NCBI GenBank assembly: GCA_913775725.1
Contig: CAJYNG010000025.1
Span: 1 to 64,000 of the forward strand
Origin: an uncultured Stenotrophomonas sp.
GTDB taxonomy: Bacteria > Pseudomonadota > Gammaproteobacteria > Xanthomonadales > Xanthomonadaceae
DNA: 64,000 nt
Reading direction: 5' to 3'
Shown here: one piece after another, positions 1 through 9,973 of the stretch
How the letters are laid out: the number at the start of each line of letters is the position of its first letter
Numbering within the stretch: position 1 is the stretch's first letter
The notes under the pieces: model-generated
Told to the model about the DNA's origin: nothing
The model's input: the letters and a program-made list of their open reading frames with translations, nothing else
Databases searched by the model: none
Position numbers and translations under genes: made by a program

Positions 1-66
1 CTGCCCCTCTACAACGACAAGGCGGACCGCCTCGTCCCTCATGCCCTGAGTGATCTGTTTTGCCAT
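1..66 (-). CDS. N-terminus of an unidentified protein, cut by window edge (possibly a transposase OrfA)
   Basis: Only the first 22 codons are inside the window (begins MAKQITQGMRDEAVRLVV). A GAGGTAG ribosome-binding-like sequence lies six to seven bases before the ATG, which supports a real start. The pattern 'DEAVRLV' near the N-terminus recalls the helix-turn-helix OrfA proteins of IS3-type elements, and the AT-richer stretch 67-120 upstream would suit the end of an insertion element. With 22 residues the family cannot be fixed, so the transposase reading is inference only. Confidence 0.4.
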   Translation of the reverse strand, partial: MAKQITQGMRDEAVRLVVVEGQ

Positions 67-127
67 GGGTCTACCTCGATGCTTGAAATTGATCCTATCG
101 AGTGTCCAAGTTGATTAGACCACCGCA

Positions 128-165
128 GGTTCACGGCGTCCCCTGTCACCGGACCCACCCCGCCA
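128..165. repeat. single arm of the large GGCGGGGTGG inverted repeat
   Basis: Reverse-complemented, this stretch matches the left arm and adjoining bases of the large inverted repeat at 31866-31967 in about 32 of 38 positions, including the shared GACGCCGT core. The second arm is missing here, so it is a partial or degenerate copy. Confidence 0.55.
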
Positions 166-186
166 TCCTGCGGATAGCCCAGCTGT

Positions 187-253
187 TGCCGTTGCTTCGG
201 CAGGTGCCGGGCGCAGCCCGGCCGGACCACCTCCGGTGGTTGCAGCAGCAACC
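187..253 (+). other. cluster of small hairpins upstream of ilvD
   Basis: Four inverted repeats follow each other: TGCCG/CGGCA (187-202), GCCGGGC/GCCCGGC (206-222), ACCACC/GGTGGT (226-240) and GGTTGC/GCAACC (238-253). The last two overlap, so they are mutually exclusive folds, as in an attenuator. No leader peptide rich in branched-chain residues and no T-tract were seen, so a regulatory role for ilvD is only a possibility. Confidence 0.35.
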
Positions 254-313
254 GAAAAAATTGTCCATGATCGGCTGACCCCCACGTCGTACGGCCCGCC
301 CGTTCCGCCAGCC

Positions 314-2152
314 ATGCCCGAATACCGTTCCCGCACCTCCACCGCCGGCCGCAACATGGCCGGCGCCCGCGCCCTGTGGCGTGCCACCGGCATGAAGGAC
401 AGCGACTTCCACAAGCCGATCATCGCCATCGCCAACTCCTTCACCCAGTTCGTGCCCGGCCACGTGCACCTGAAGGACCTCGGCCAGCTGGTCGCGCGCG
501 AGATCGAACAGGTCGGCGGCGTCGCCAAGGAATTCAACACCATCGCCGTGGACGACGGCATCGCGATGGGCCACGACGGCATGCTGTATTCGCTGCCCAG
601 CCGCGAGATCATCGCCGACGCCGTGGAGTACATGGTCAACGCGCATTGCGCCGACGCACTGGTGTGCATCAGCAACTGCGACAAGATCACCCCCGGCATG
701 CTGATGGCCGCACTGCGCCTCAACATCCCGGTGGTGTTCGTCTCTGGCGGGCCGATGGAAGCGGGCAAGACCAAACTGTCCGAGCACAAGCTGGACCTGG
801 TCGATGCGATGGTGGTGGCCGCCGATGCCAGCGCCTCCGACGAGAAGGTGGCCGCGTTCGAGCGCAGCGCCTGCCCCACCTGCGGCTCCTGCTCGGGCAT
901 GTTCACCGCCAACTCGATGAACTGCCTGACCGAAGCGCTGGGCCTGTCGCTGCCCGGCAACGGCACCACGCTGGCCACCCACGCCGACCGCGAGGCGCTG
1001 TTCCGCCGCGCCGGCCGCCTGATCGTCGAACTCTGCCATCGCTGGTATGGCGGCGAAGACCCCAGCGCGCTGCCGCGCGGTATCGCCACCCAGGCCGCGT
1101 TCGCCAATGCGATGACCCTGGACATCGCCATGGGCGGCTCCACCAACACCATCCTGCATCTGCTGGCCGCGGCGCAGGAAGCGGAGGTCGACTTCGACCT
1201 GACCCACATTGACGCGCTGTCGCGGCGCGTACCGCAGCTGTGCAAAGTGGCGCCGAACACGCCGAAGTACCACATCGAGGACGTGCACCGCGCCGGCGGC
1301 GTGTTCGGCATCCTCGGCGAGCTGGACCGCGCCGGCCTGCTCGATACCTCGGTACCGACCGTGCACAGCACCAGCCTGGCCGAGGCGCTGGAACGCTGGG
1401 ACGTGGCGCGCAGTGACAACGACACCCTGCACACCTTCTTCAGGGCCGGCCCGGCCGGCATCCCCACCCAGGAGGCCTTCAGCCAGGCCACGCGCTGGCC
1501 GACGCTGGACATCGACCGCGCCGAAGGCTGCATCCGTTCGCTGCAGCACGCGTATTCGCTGGAAGGCGGCCTCGCTGTGCTTCGCGGCAACCTGGCCGTC
1601 GATGGCTGCGTAGTGAAGACGGCCGGCGTGGACGAATCGATCCACGTGTTCGAAGGCCCCGCGCGTGTCTATGAAAGCCAGGACGCCGCCGTGGCCGGCA
1701 TCCTCGCCGATGAAGTGAAGGCTGGCGACGTGGTAGTGATCCGCTACGAAGGCCCGAAGGGCGGCCCCGGCATGCAGGAAATGCTGTACCCGACCAGCTA
1801 CCTGAAGTCGAAGGGACTGGGCAAGCAGTGTGCGCTGCTGACTGACGGCCGCTTCTCCGGCGGCACCTCGGGCCTGTCGATCGGCCACGTCTCGCCGGAA
1901 GCGGCCAGCGGCGGTGTCATCGGTCTGGTGGAAGATGGCGACCGCATCCGCATCGACATTCCGGTCCGCCGTATCGACCTGCTGCTGGATGAGGCCACCC
2001 TGGCCCAACGCCGCGCCGACGTCGACGCGCGTGGCTGGAAACCGCGTGCACCGCGCCCACGCAAGGTCACCAGCGCACTGAAGGCCTACGCCCTGCTCGC
2101 CACCAGTGCGGACAAGGGCGCGGTGCGCAACACCGCCCTGCTGGGCGATTGA
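314..2152 (+). CDS. ilvD: dihydroxy-acid dehydratase IlvD
   Basis: A 612-residue enzyme that dehydrates 2,3-dihydroxy-isovalerate and -methylvalerate to the 2-keto acids in valine/isoleucine (and so leucine and pantothenate) synthesis. The start at MPEYRSRT fits the family; the frame stays open upstream but has no homologous residues. Iron-sulfur cysteines are visible at about residues 122 (SNCDK), 187, 190 and 193 (CPTCGSC). The sequence follows the E. coli [4Fe-4S] class closely over its full length, for example [13 protein letters not shown] near the N-terminus and [18 protein letters not shown] near the C-terminus. It is monocistronic and convergent with dinG across a perfect palindrome. 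Confidence 0.97.
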   Translation: MPEYRSRTSTAGRNMAGARALWRATGMKDSDFHKPIIAIANSFTQFVPGHVHLKDLGQLVAREIEQVGGVAKEFNTIAVDDGIAMGHDGMLYSLPSREIIADAVEYMVNAHCADALVCISNCDKITPGMLMAALRLNIPVVFVSGGPMEAGKTKLSEHKLDLVDAMVVAADASASDEKVAAFERSACPTCGSCSGMFTANSMNCLTEALGLSLPGNGTTLATHADREALFRRAGRLIVELCHRWYGGEDPSALPRGIATQAAFANAMTLDIAMGGSTNTILHLLAAAQEAEVDFDLTHIDALSRRVPQLCKVAPNTPKYHIEDVHRAGGVFGILGELDRAGLLDTSVPTVHSTSLAEALERWDVARSDNDTLHTFFRAGPAGIPTQEAFSQATRWPTLDIDRAEGCIRSLQHAYSLEGGLAVLRGNLAVDGCVVKTAGVDESIHVFEGPARVYESQDAAVAGILADEVKAGDVVVIRYEGPKGGPGMQEMLYPTSYLKSKGLGKQCALLTDGRFSGGTSGLSIGHVSPEAASGGVIGLVEDGDRIRIDIPVRRIDLLLDEATLAQRRADVDARGWKPRAPRPRKVTSALKAYALLATSADKGAVRNTALLGD

Positions 2153-2153
2153 T

Positions 2154-2220
2154 AAAAAGGGGACGGAGGGAATTAAGTCGTTTGTGCCACAAACGACTTA
2201 ATTCCCTCCGTCCCCTTTTT
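2154..2220. repeat. 33-bp perfect palindrome (AAAAAGGGGACGGAGG family), likely bidirectional terminator
   Basis: Two 33-base arms (2154-2186 and 2188-2220) pair perfectly around a single C at 2187. It starts two bases after the ilvD stop and ends on the base before the dinG stop codon. A-tracts and T-tracts at the outer ends make it a convincing bidirectional terminator. A second full copy is at 58905-58975 and a half copy at 19258-19287. Confidence 0.85.
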
Positions 2221-4323
2221 TCAGCCGATCACGCGCTTGAACGGCGGCAACGCGTCGATGATGCGCTTGCCGTAGCGGCGGGTCAGCAGCCGCGAATCGA
2301 GGATGACCACGCGCCCGGTGTCGGTGGAGGTGCGGATCAGGCGGCCGGCGAACTGGGTCAGCGTGCGCAGCGCATGCGGAATGGCGATCAGGTTGAAGGC
2401 ATTGAGCCCACGCCCCTCGAACCACTCGCTGAGCGTGGCGGTCTGCGGGTCGGTCGGCACCGCGAACGGCACCTGGGTGATCACCACCGTGGTGCAGGCT
2501 TCGCCGGGCAGGTCGAGGCCCTCGCCGAACGAGTTCAGGCCGAACAGCACCGAGCCTTCACCCGCGGCCACGCGACGCAGGTGCTCGTCGATCAGCCGGG
2601 TCTTGGACATCTCGCCCTGCACCAGCACCTGCTTGCGGCGCGCGGCCGACATCAGGCCAGCCACCTTCTCCATCTTCCAGCGCGAGGTGAACAACACCAT
2701 CGAGCCCTTGGCCCAGTCCAGTTCGGTGTCCAGATAGCGTGCCACTTCACGCGGGTGGCCCTCGCGGTCGTCCGGCGTGACCGGGAACTTCGGCACGATC
2801 AGCTCGGCCTGGTTGGGCAGGTCGAACGGCGACGACAGCGAAACCATCTCGGCCTCTTCGGGAATGCCGTTGTCGATCGCCAGTGACTGGAAGTCACCGC
2901 CGCCGGTCAGCGTCGCCGAGGTCATCACCACCGAGTCCACTTCATCCCACAGCAGCTTGCGCAGCACGTGCGCGGCCGACACCGGCGAGCCGTGCAGCAC
3001 CAGGTCGCCATCGCGGGTAGCAGTAACCCAGCGCGCCATCGGCGGCGCGCCGTCCTTGTCCTCGCGGCGCCAGGCCTGCCACAGGTTGTACTGCTGTTCG
3101 ATCATCTCCAGCGCCATGCCCAGGTTGCGCTGCAGGCGCTCGCGCGCGGCATCGTCCGGCTTGCCCTTGGCCACCTGCGCGGTCGCGGCATGCGCCCAGT
3201 TGTAGAGGCTGCGGGTGTCGTCGGCCAGTGCTTCGATCGGCTCGCGCCAGGCCTCGGGCAGGCGCCCATTGGCCGCGCGCCACATCGGCTCTTCGTCCGC
3301 CGGCGCCGGCATCCACACGCGCTCGATATGATCGCGGAACGCGCGCAGCTGCTTGGCCACGTTGCTGGCCACCTCGATCGCTTCGTTCGGCAGCAGGTTG
3401 CCGAGGCGGTCCTTGTCGACCGCGCGGTAGGCACCGGCGATCAGGATCTGCAGGCGGCCGGTACGCTTGGCCATCTCGTCCAGCGCCAGGCTGGCCGCGC
3501 CCTGGTCGATCGCCACATTGCCGATGTGATGGCCTTCATCCAGCACCAGCAACATGTCCGACGGCGGCGCGATCAATGGCTGGCCATTGTCGCTGTCGCC
3601 GATCGACAGTGCCGACAGCAGCAGCGCGTGGTTGGTGACCACGATCTGCGCATCGCGCACCGTGTTGCGCGAACGCAGCACCGCGCACTGCGCCGAGTAG
3701 GCACAACGGCGCCCCGCGCAGCCCGAAGCCGGCGTGGTGATGCGGCTGCGCAGGCCGGGGCTGATGGTCTCCGGCGCGTTGTCGATGTCGCCGTCCCAAC
3801 TGCCGCCGGTGAAGGCATCGGTCAGGCGCTTGGCGATGTCCATCTCGATCGGCGCCAGCGGCCGGTCGAACAAGGGCGCGTCGTCCTCGAACATGCCGCC
3901 CTGCGCGCCCTCACCCTGTGCCTCGGCAGCATTGCGCGTGCACAGATAGCGGGTGCGGCCCTTGGCCAGCGCCACGGTCGCTTCCAGGCCGGTGGCCTTG
4001 AGGAAATTCGGAATGTCGCGCTCGACCAGCTGCGACTGCAGCGCCACGGTGCCGGTGCTGATCACCAGCTTTTTCTTGCTGGCCAGCGCGATCGGTACAC
4101 CTGCGGTGAGGTAGCCCAGGCTCTTGCCGACGCCGGTGGGCGCCTCGACCACGCCGACGCCGCCACTTTTCGACAGCGCACGCGACACCACACCGATCAT
4201 CTGGCTCTGCGAGCGGCGGGTGGAGAAGCCGGGAGTATTGGCCTGCAGCGTGGTGTACGCCTTGCGGATCGCGTCCTTCAAGGCGTCATCAAGCGTGCGC
4301 GGAGCGGCGACGGTTTCGGTCAC
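2221..4323 (-). CDS. dinG: DinG-type ATP-dependent DNA helicase
   Basis: A 700-residue superfamily 2 (XPD-like) 5'-3' helicase that resolves R-loops, G-quadruplexes and replication-transcription conflicts. A Walker A (APTGVGKS, about residues 61-68), a DEGH box (VLDEGHHIGN, about 275) and the four-cysteine Fe-S region (one Cys in RYLCTR near 130, three in GCAGRRCAYSAQC near 215-227) are all present. The C-terminal motif VI region reads FAGRLIRTSTDTGRVVILD. The start codon is GTG. The gene is alone on its strand here and ends inside the shared terminator with ilvD. Confidence 0.93.
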   Translation of the reverse strand: MTETVAAPRTLDDALKDAIRKAYTTLQANTPGFSTRRSQSQMIGVVSRALSKSGGVGVVEAPTGVGKSLGYLTAGVPIALASKKKLVISTGTVALQSQLVERDIPNFLKATGLEATVALAKGRTRYLCTRNAAEAQGEGAQGGMFEDDAPLFDRPLAPIEMDIAKRLTDAFTGGSWDGDIDNAPETISPGLRSRITTPASGCAGRRCAYSAQCAVLRSRNTVRDAQIVVTNHALLLSALSIGDSDNGQPLIAPPSDMLLVLDEGHHIGNVAIDQGAASLALDEMAKRTGRLQILIAGAYRAVDKDRLGNLLPNEAIEVASNVAKQLRAFRDHIERVWMPAPADEEPMWRAANGRLPEAWREPIEALADDTRSLYNWAHAATAQVAKGKPDDAARERLQRNLGMALEMIEQQYNLWQAWRREDKDGAPPMARWVTATRDGDLVLHGSPVSAAHVLRKLLWDEVDSVVMTSATLTGGGDFQSLAIDNGIPEEAEMVSLSSPFDLPNQAELIVPKFPVTPDDREGHPREVARYLDTELDWAKGSMVLFTSRWKMEKVAGLMSAARRKQVLVQGEMSKTRLIDEHLRRVAAGEGSVLFGLNSFGEGLDLPGEACTTVVITQVPFAVPTDPQTATLSEWFEGRGLNAFNLIAIPHALRTLTQFAGRLIRTSTDTGRVVILDSRLLTRRYGKRIIDALPPFKRVIG

Positions 4324-4449
4324 GCCGGGAAGTACCGTGGCTGGATCAGGCCGGTCATTGTCGCATGGCCGGCCGTGTTCACCCTCACTGGCACCCTGAA
4401 CGGGCCGGCGACGACGCTTGGCGACCGGATGAACACGTCAGGCATCACA

Positions 4450-4472
4450 GGTGACGGCCCAAGGCCGTCACC
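4450..4472 (-). terminator. hairpin downstream of the 4482-4832 gene
   Basis: GGTGACGGCC and GGCCGTCACC pair perfectly around CAA, ten bases past the stop of the small membrane protein gene. No clear T-tract follows, so it may be a stabilising stem rather than a full intrinsic terminator. Confidence 0.45.
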
Positions 4473-4481
4473 GGGCTGTCA

Positions 4482-4832
4482 TTACGCTGCGTTGCCGCGC
4501 AATCGCAGCAGGCGCACCAGTGCCCACACCACCAGCACCACGCCGATGGCCTCGACCATCGCCAGCGCGAAATGCAGCACACCGAGGATGGCGCTCAGGC
4601 TCGACACGGCACTGAAATCACCGCTGCGCACCATCCACATCGGCAGGACACCCGCCGCCAGGCCGCCCAGGCTGGACAGCAGCAACAGCACCAGGCCGAC
4701 CAGGGCGCCGGTGCGGGTGGCATCGCGCGGTGCGCCGACCACCCAGACCAGGCCGATGCACAGCGCGATCAGCACCGGCAGGCGCACGCCGACCATGCTC
4801 AGCACGGTCACCATCAACGTTGTGCTGTCCAT
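4482..4832 (-). CDS. small integral membrane protein, function unknown
   Basis: A 116-residue protein made almost entirely of hydrophobic stretches: about residues 6-31, 42-62 and 75-105, giving three or four membrane spans with a basic C-terminal tail (RLLRLRGNAA). No family was recognised. It starts three bases downstream of the aroE stop, so the two are probably cotranscribed, with aroE first. Confidence 0.7.
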   Translation of the reverse strand: MDSTTLMVTVLSMVGVRLPVLIALCIGLVWVVGAPRDATRTGALVGLVLLLLSSLGGLAAGVLPMWMVRSGDFSAVSSLSAILGVLHFALAMVEAIGVVLVVWALVRLLRLRGNAA

Positions 4833-4835
4833 CGA

Positions 4836-5681
4836 TCAGTCCTCGCCGGCCAGCACGGCCGAGCCCTGGCGCAGCGACTGGTAGATCTCGTCGGTCTGCG
4901 GGCGCACGCCATGCCACTGCAGGAAGCTCTCGGCCGCCTGTTCGACCAGCATGCCCAGGCCATCCACGGTATTGCGGCAGTTCGCCGCGCGCGCCCAGGC
5001 CAGGAAGGCGATGGCCGCCTCGCCGTAGTTCAGGTCGACGGCGGTGGTCATTGAATTGACCAGCGACAGCGGCAGCTTGAACTCGACGTCGCGGTCGCGG
5101 CCGGCCGAGGTGGCATTGACGATCAGCTCGAAGTCGCCCAGGTCACGCAGGTCTTCCCAGTAGCGGCTGATCGCGCGGCCCGGTTCGCCCATCGCGTCGA
5201 TCAGTTCATCGGCGCGTTCCGGCGTGCGGTTGACCACCACCAGCTCGGTGATGCCGGCATCGAGGAAGGCCGGGGCGACGCTGCGCGCGGAGCCACCGGC
5301 ACCGATCAGCAGCATGCGGCGGCCACGCAGGTCCAGGCCATGGCGGTCGGTGAGGTCACGCACCAGGCCGATGCCATCGGTGGTGTCGCCATGCCAGCGG
5401 TTGCCCTTGCGCAGCAGCGTGTTGACCGAGCCGGCGCGGCGCGCACGTGCGGTCAGGGTGGTGCACACCGAGAACGCGGCTTCCTTGTGCGGCGAGGTGA
5501 CATTGGCGCCGACACCGCCCTCGGCGGCGAAGGCTTCCAGGCCGGCCAGGAACGCATCCGGGGCCAGGTCGATCGCGCGGTAATCCACCGCGATGCCTTC
5601 CTGGCGACCGAACGTCGCGTGGATCTGCGGCGACTTCGAGTGGGCAACGGGGTGTCCGAAGACGGCGTAACGGTCGGTCAT
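4836..5681 (-). CDS. aroE: shikimate dehydrogenase AroE
   Basis: A 281-residue NADPH-dependent enzyme that reduces 3-dehydroshikimate to shikimate in the aromatic amino acid pathway. The substrate-binding [11 protein letters not shown] lies at residues 14-24, the catalytic lysine in [11 protein letters not shown] near 66, and the nucleotide-binding [13 protein letters not shown] near 127. [10 protein letters not shown] follows, as in AroE rather than the quinate paralogue. It is divergent from the beta-propeller gene at 5730 with a short intergenic region that must carry both promoters. Confidence 0.95.
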   Translation of the reverse strand: MTDRYAVFGHPVAHSKSPQIHATFGRQEGIAVDYRAIDLAPDAFLAGLEAFAAEGGVGANVTSPHKEAAFSVCTTLTARARRAGSVNTLLRKGNRWHGDTTDGIGLVRDLTDRHGLDLRGRRMLLIGAGGSARSVAPAFLDAGITELVVVNRTPERADELIDAMGEPGRAISRYWEDLRDLGDFELIVNATSAGRDRDVEFKLPLSLVNSMTTAVDLNYGEAAIAFLAWARAANCRNTVDGLGMLVEQAAESFLQWHGVRPQTDEIYQSLRQGSAVLAGED

Positions 5682-5729
5682 GGAATCCTCAAGCTGGCTA
5701 GACTGATGCTCTTTCGTGCACGGACCCGG

Positions 5730-6593
5730 ATGATGCGCATCACCCCGCCCCTGCTGGTGCTTGCCGCCAGTCTACTCTCTGCCCCCGTGGCGATGGCGTT
5801 GAACGAGTACGGCATCGAAGGCATGGGCGTGGTCTCGACCCGTGCCGACGAGGGCCGCGCCACGATCAGCGCCGATGGCCAGCGCATCGTTTTCGCCCGC
5901 CGCGGCGAAGCCGGCTGGGGCCTGTGGGAGGCGCGCGTGGTCGACGGCCGCTGGCAGCAGGCGCAGGCACTGCCGGTAGGCGTGGCCGGCGAGGCCCGAG
6001 ATCCCTACTTCAGCCGTGACGGCCGCTGGCTGCTGTTCGCGGCCGGCCGCGAGGGCAAGCTGGCGCTGTATCGGGCCGCGTTGGCCGCCGATGGCCGGCT
6101 GGGCAGCGCGCAGGCCCTGGCCGGCGATGGCGGGCGCCGGGAAGAGCGCGGACCGGCCCTGAGCGCGGATGGCCAGCGGCTGTTGTTTGCTCGCCAGCAG
6201 GGCGGTGGCGCCGGCTGGGACCTGTTCGTGGCAACGCTGGATGCCCAGGGACTGCGTGGCCCGGCCACCGCACTGAGCGCGTTGAACAGCGCCGACGACG
6301 AGACCGACGGTGACTGGCTGGGCAATGACGGCGCTGTGGTGTTCAGCCGCGGCAGCGGCACGACCGCGCAGGTGTGGAGCAGCGGCTGTGCATGGAGCGG
6401 CGCGGCGCTGCAACCGTTGGGACTATCGTTCAACCAGGCCGGCGGCTGGACAGGCGCGCCGGTGATCGACAACGCCAAGCCGGGCGAGATGATGGTCGCC
6501 AGCAGTGCAGCGAAGGTGCCACGTGCCGGTGGCGTGGATGTGTACCGGTTGGCGGTGCCGAAGGTGGCGGCGGTGGCGGGGTGCGTGCGGTAG
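5730..6593 (+). CDS. secreted PD40/TolB-like beta-propeller protein
   Basis: About 287 residues with an N-terminal signal peptide ([17 protein letters not shown], cleavage near VAMA). The mature part has repeated blocks of the PD40/WD40-like type: [37 protein letters not shown]. Such repeats form beta-propeller blades in TolB and S9 peptidases, but no catalytic domain follows, so it is probably a periplasmic binding or scaffold protein. An in-frame ATG at 5706 would lengthen the signal peptide by eight residues. The TAG stop is the TAG of the GTAG head of a SMAG repeat. Confidence 0.8.
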   Translation: MMRITPPLLVLAASLLSAPVAMALNEYGIEGMGVVSTRADEGRATISADGQRIVFARRGEAGWGLWEARVVDGRWQQAQALPVGVAGEARDPYFSRDGRWLLFAAGREGKLALYRAALAADGRLGSAQALAGDGGRREERGPALSADGQRLLFARQQGGGAGWDLFVATLDAQGLRGPATALSALNSADDETDGDWLGNDGAVVFSRGSGTTAQVWSSGCAWSGAALQPLGLSFNQAGGWTGAPVIDNAKPGEMMVASSAAKVPRAGGVDVYRLAVPKVAAVAGCVR

Positions 6594-6612
6594 ATCCACG
6601 CCATGCGTGGAT
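6590..6612 (+). repeat. SMAG (GTAG) palindrome
   Basis: Begins GTAGATCCACG and folds by pairing ATCCACGC with GCGTGGAT. Bases 6591-6593 are also the stop codon of the preceding gene. Confidence 0.85.
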
Positions 6613-6624
6613 GGCGCCCGCGAA

Positions 6625-6663
6625 GGGGTCAGAGCCCTTTCCTGCGGAAAGGGATCCGACCCC
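6625..6663. repeat. GGGGTCAGAGCCC palindrome
   Basis: Outer arms GGGGTC...GACCCC and inner arms CCCTTTCC...GGAAAGGG. The near-palindrome carries AGAG on one side and ATCC on the other, an asymmetry kept in all copies of this family in the window (16579, 38397, 38449, 38989, 39031, 47732, 62575). It separates convergent genes. Confidence 0.8.
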
Positions 6664-6675
6664 GGGCATTGCCCG

Positions 6676-6945
6676 TCAGCGCGACAACACCTTGGCGCGC
6701 AACTGCTCGTACTCCACTTCGCTCAACTGGCCGTTGTCCTTGCGCTGGTTCAACGCGGCCAGCTCGGCCTGCACGCTGTCCGGCAGGGCCTGCTCACGGG
6801 CCACGTGGCGGGCGGCGGAGAGCTGCTCCGGCGGGCGCTTGCCGGCCCGCCAGGCGGCGATGAAGACACCGACGATGATGGCGCCGAACACCAGCGTACC
6901 GATGCCCCAGATCAGCCATTGCATCCATCCCAGTTCGGGTCCCAT
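6676..6945 (-). CDS. SHOCT-domain small membrane protein
   Basis: An 89-residue protein with one membrane segment (about residues 8-32, ending RAGKR) and a C-terminal SHOCT motif (LNQRKDNGQLSEVEYEQLR, residues 65-83), a short helical module thought to mediate oligomerisation. It lies just downstream of hemB on the same strand with about 30 bases between, so it may be read with it if the order is reversed by a local promoter. The function is unknown. Confidence 0.8.
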   Translation of the reverse strand: MGPELGWMQWLIWGIGTLVFGAIIVGVFIAAWRAGKRPPEQLSAARHVAREQALPDSVQAELAALNQRKDNGQLSEVEYEQLRAKVLSR

Positions 6946-6977
6946 CGCGTATTCCTCCGTCTATCGTGGCGCTATTG

Positions 6978-8904
<1,927 letters not shown>

Positions 8905-9026
8905 GGGGCAGCCGCGCCGGGCGCGGATTCACAGGCACGCGGGGGGCTCGCGCAGCCATTCATTGTACGCCCCTGCCGGGCGATGGACCGTGCGCCTGCG
9001 ACGCCCTGTCGCACCCGGGCGCAGAC

Positions 9027-9275
9027 TCAGATCACGCCGCCACCCAGGCCGAGGCGGAGGATGCCCACCACCACCACGATGCCGTTCAGGACCAGACCGG
9101 CCCAGGCCCGGCCACGCTTGCTCGGGTGGGTGAACAGGATGCCCAGCGCGGCGATGACCGCGCCCACCGCAGCGAACGGGATCAGGAACCAGTTGCCCCA
9201 GCCGAGCAGTGGAATCAGCGCCAGGATCATCCACAACAGCGCCAGTACGCCCCACAACAGACTGATCACACCCAT
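9027..9275 (-). CDS. small membrane protein (DUF4190-like), unknown function
   Basis: An 82-residue protein starting MGVISLLWGVLALL, chosen because the residues upstream are low-complexity and lack similarity. It has three hydrophobic stretches (about 3-24, 28-48, 58-74). The pattern of a short loop HPSKRGRAWAGLVLNGI between the last two spans resembles small DUF4190-type membrane proteins. No catalytic feature is visible. Confidence 0.65.
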   Translation of the reverse strand: MGVISLLWGVLALLWMILALIPLLGWGNWFLIPFAAVGAVIAALGILFTHPSKRGRAWAGLVLNGIVVVVGILRLGLGGGVI

Positions 9276-9459
9276 GCCGCTCTCCCGCAGTTGGTTCCTG
9301 CCCCAACCATAGACGTTCCCGCTGCCGCCGCCTACTGCCATTGGCGGGGCTGTCACCCGCACCGTGCTAGCGTGCTGCCGTGCGTGCCCTGGCCCGGGTG
9401 TTGGCGCCGATTCAGAGTGGCCCGCCGATGATCGCAACCAGTCCTACAGGGGTCATGCC

Positions 9460-9918
9460 ATGAACATCCGTTGGGCCGCGTTGGCGGCCATCCTGCTGGT
9501 CGCCGCGGGCTGTGCCAGCACCTCCAAAGTGATGCTGGGCCGCGCCCGCGCACCGATCGATCCGGCGCTGGTGCAGATCTACTCGACGCCACCGGCCGGT
9601 TCCCAGGAAATCGCCCAGCTGGAATCGGCGTCGGCCGTCGGCTTCGGCACCCAGGGCCAGACCGATGCCGCCGTGGCACGCCTGAAGCGTGAGGCCGCCG
9701 CGCTCGGCGCCAATGGCGTGGTGTTGATGGGCGTGGGCAGCAGTGGCTCGCCGGTGGGCATGTCCGTCGGCGCCGGTTCGTTTGGCTCGCATGTCGGCGG
9801 AGGGGTCGGCATTGGAATTCCGACCACGCAGAAGCGCGCCGCCGGCGTCGCGATCTGGGTGCCGAATCCGGCACCGCCGGCGCGGTTGCCGACACAGGTG
9901 ATTACCCCGCAGCGGTGA
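9460..9918 (+). CDS. predicted lipoprotein
   Basis: 152 residues with a clear type II signal peptide: MNIRWAALAAILLVAAGCAS, lipidated Cys at residue 18. The mature part has QIYSTPPAGSQEIAQLES and LKREAAALGANGVVLMGVG, which echoes the fold of YbjQ/UPF0145 proteins, followed by a glycine-rich tail. It probably sits in the periplasm or outer membrane. The exact role is unknown. Confidence 0.75.
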   Translation: MNIRWAALAAILLVAAGCASTSKVMLGRARAPIDPALVQIYSTPPAGSQEIAQLESASAVGFGTQGQTDAAVARLKREAAALGANGVVLMGVGSSGSPVGMSVGAGSFGSHVGGGVGIGIPTTQKRAAGVAIWVPNPAPPARLPTQVITPQR

Positions 9919-9935
9919 CGCGGCAGCGTCACCGC
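9912..9935 (+). terminator. hairpin at the end of the lipoprotein gene
   Basis: GCGGTGACGC and GCGTCACCGC pair perfectly around GGCA, overlapping the TGA stop (9916-9918). It is followed directly by a SMAG pair rather than a T-tract. Confidence 0.5.
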
Positions 9936-9966
9936 GGGTAGTGCCGGCCAGCGGCCGGCACTACCC
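9936..9966. repeat. SMAG palindrome, symmetric
   Basis: GGGTAGTGCCGGCC pairs with GGCCGGCACTACCC around AGC. GTAG occurs at both ends, so it reads as a SMAG in either direction between convergent genes. Confidence 0.8.
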
Positions 9967-9973
9967 GTAATGC

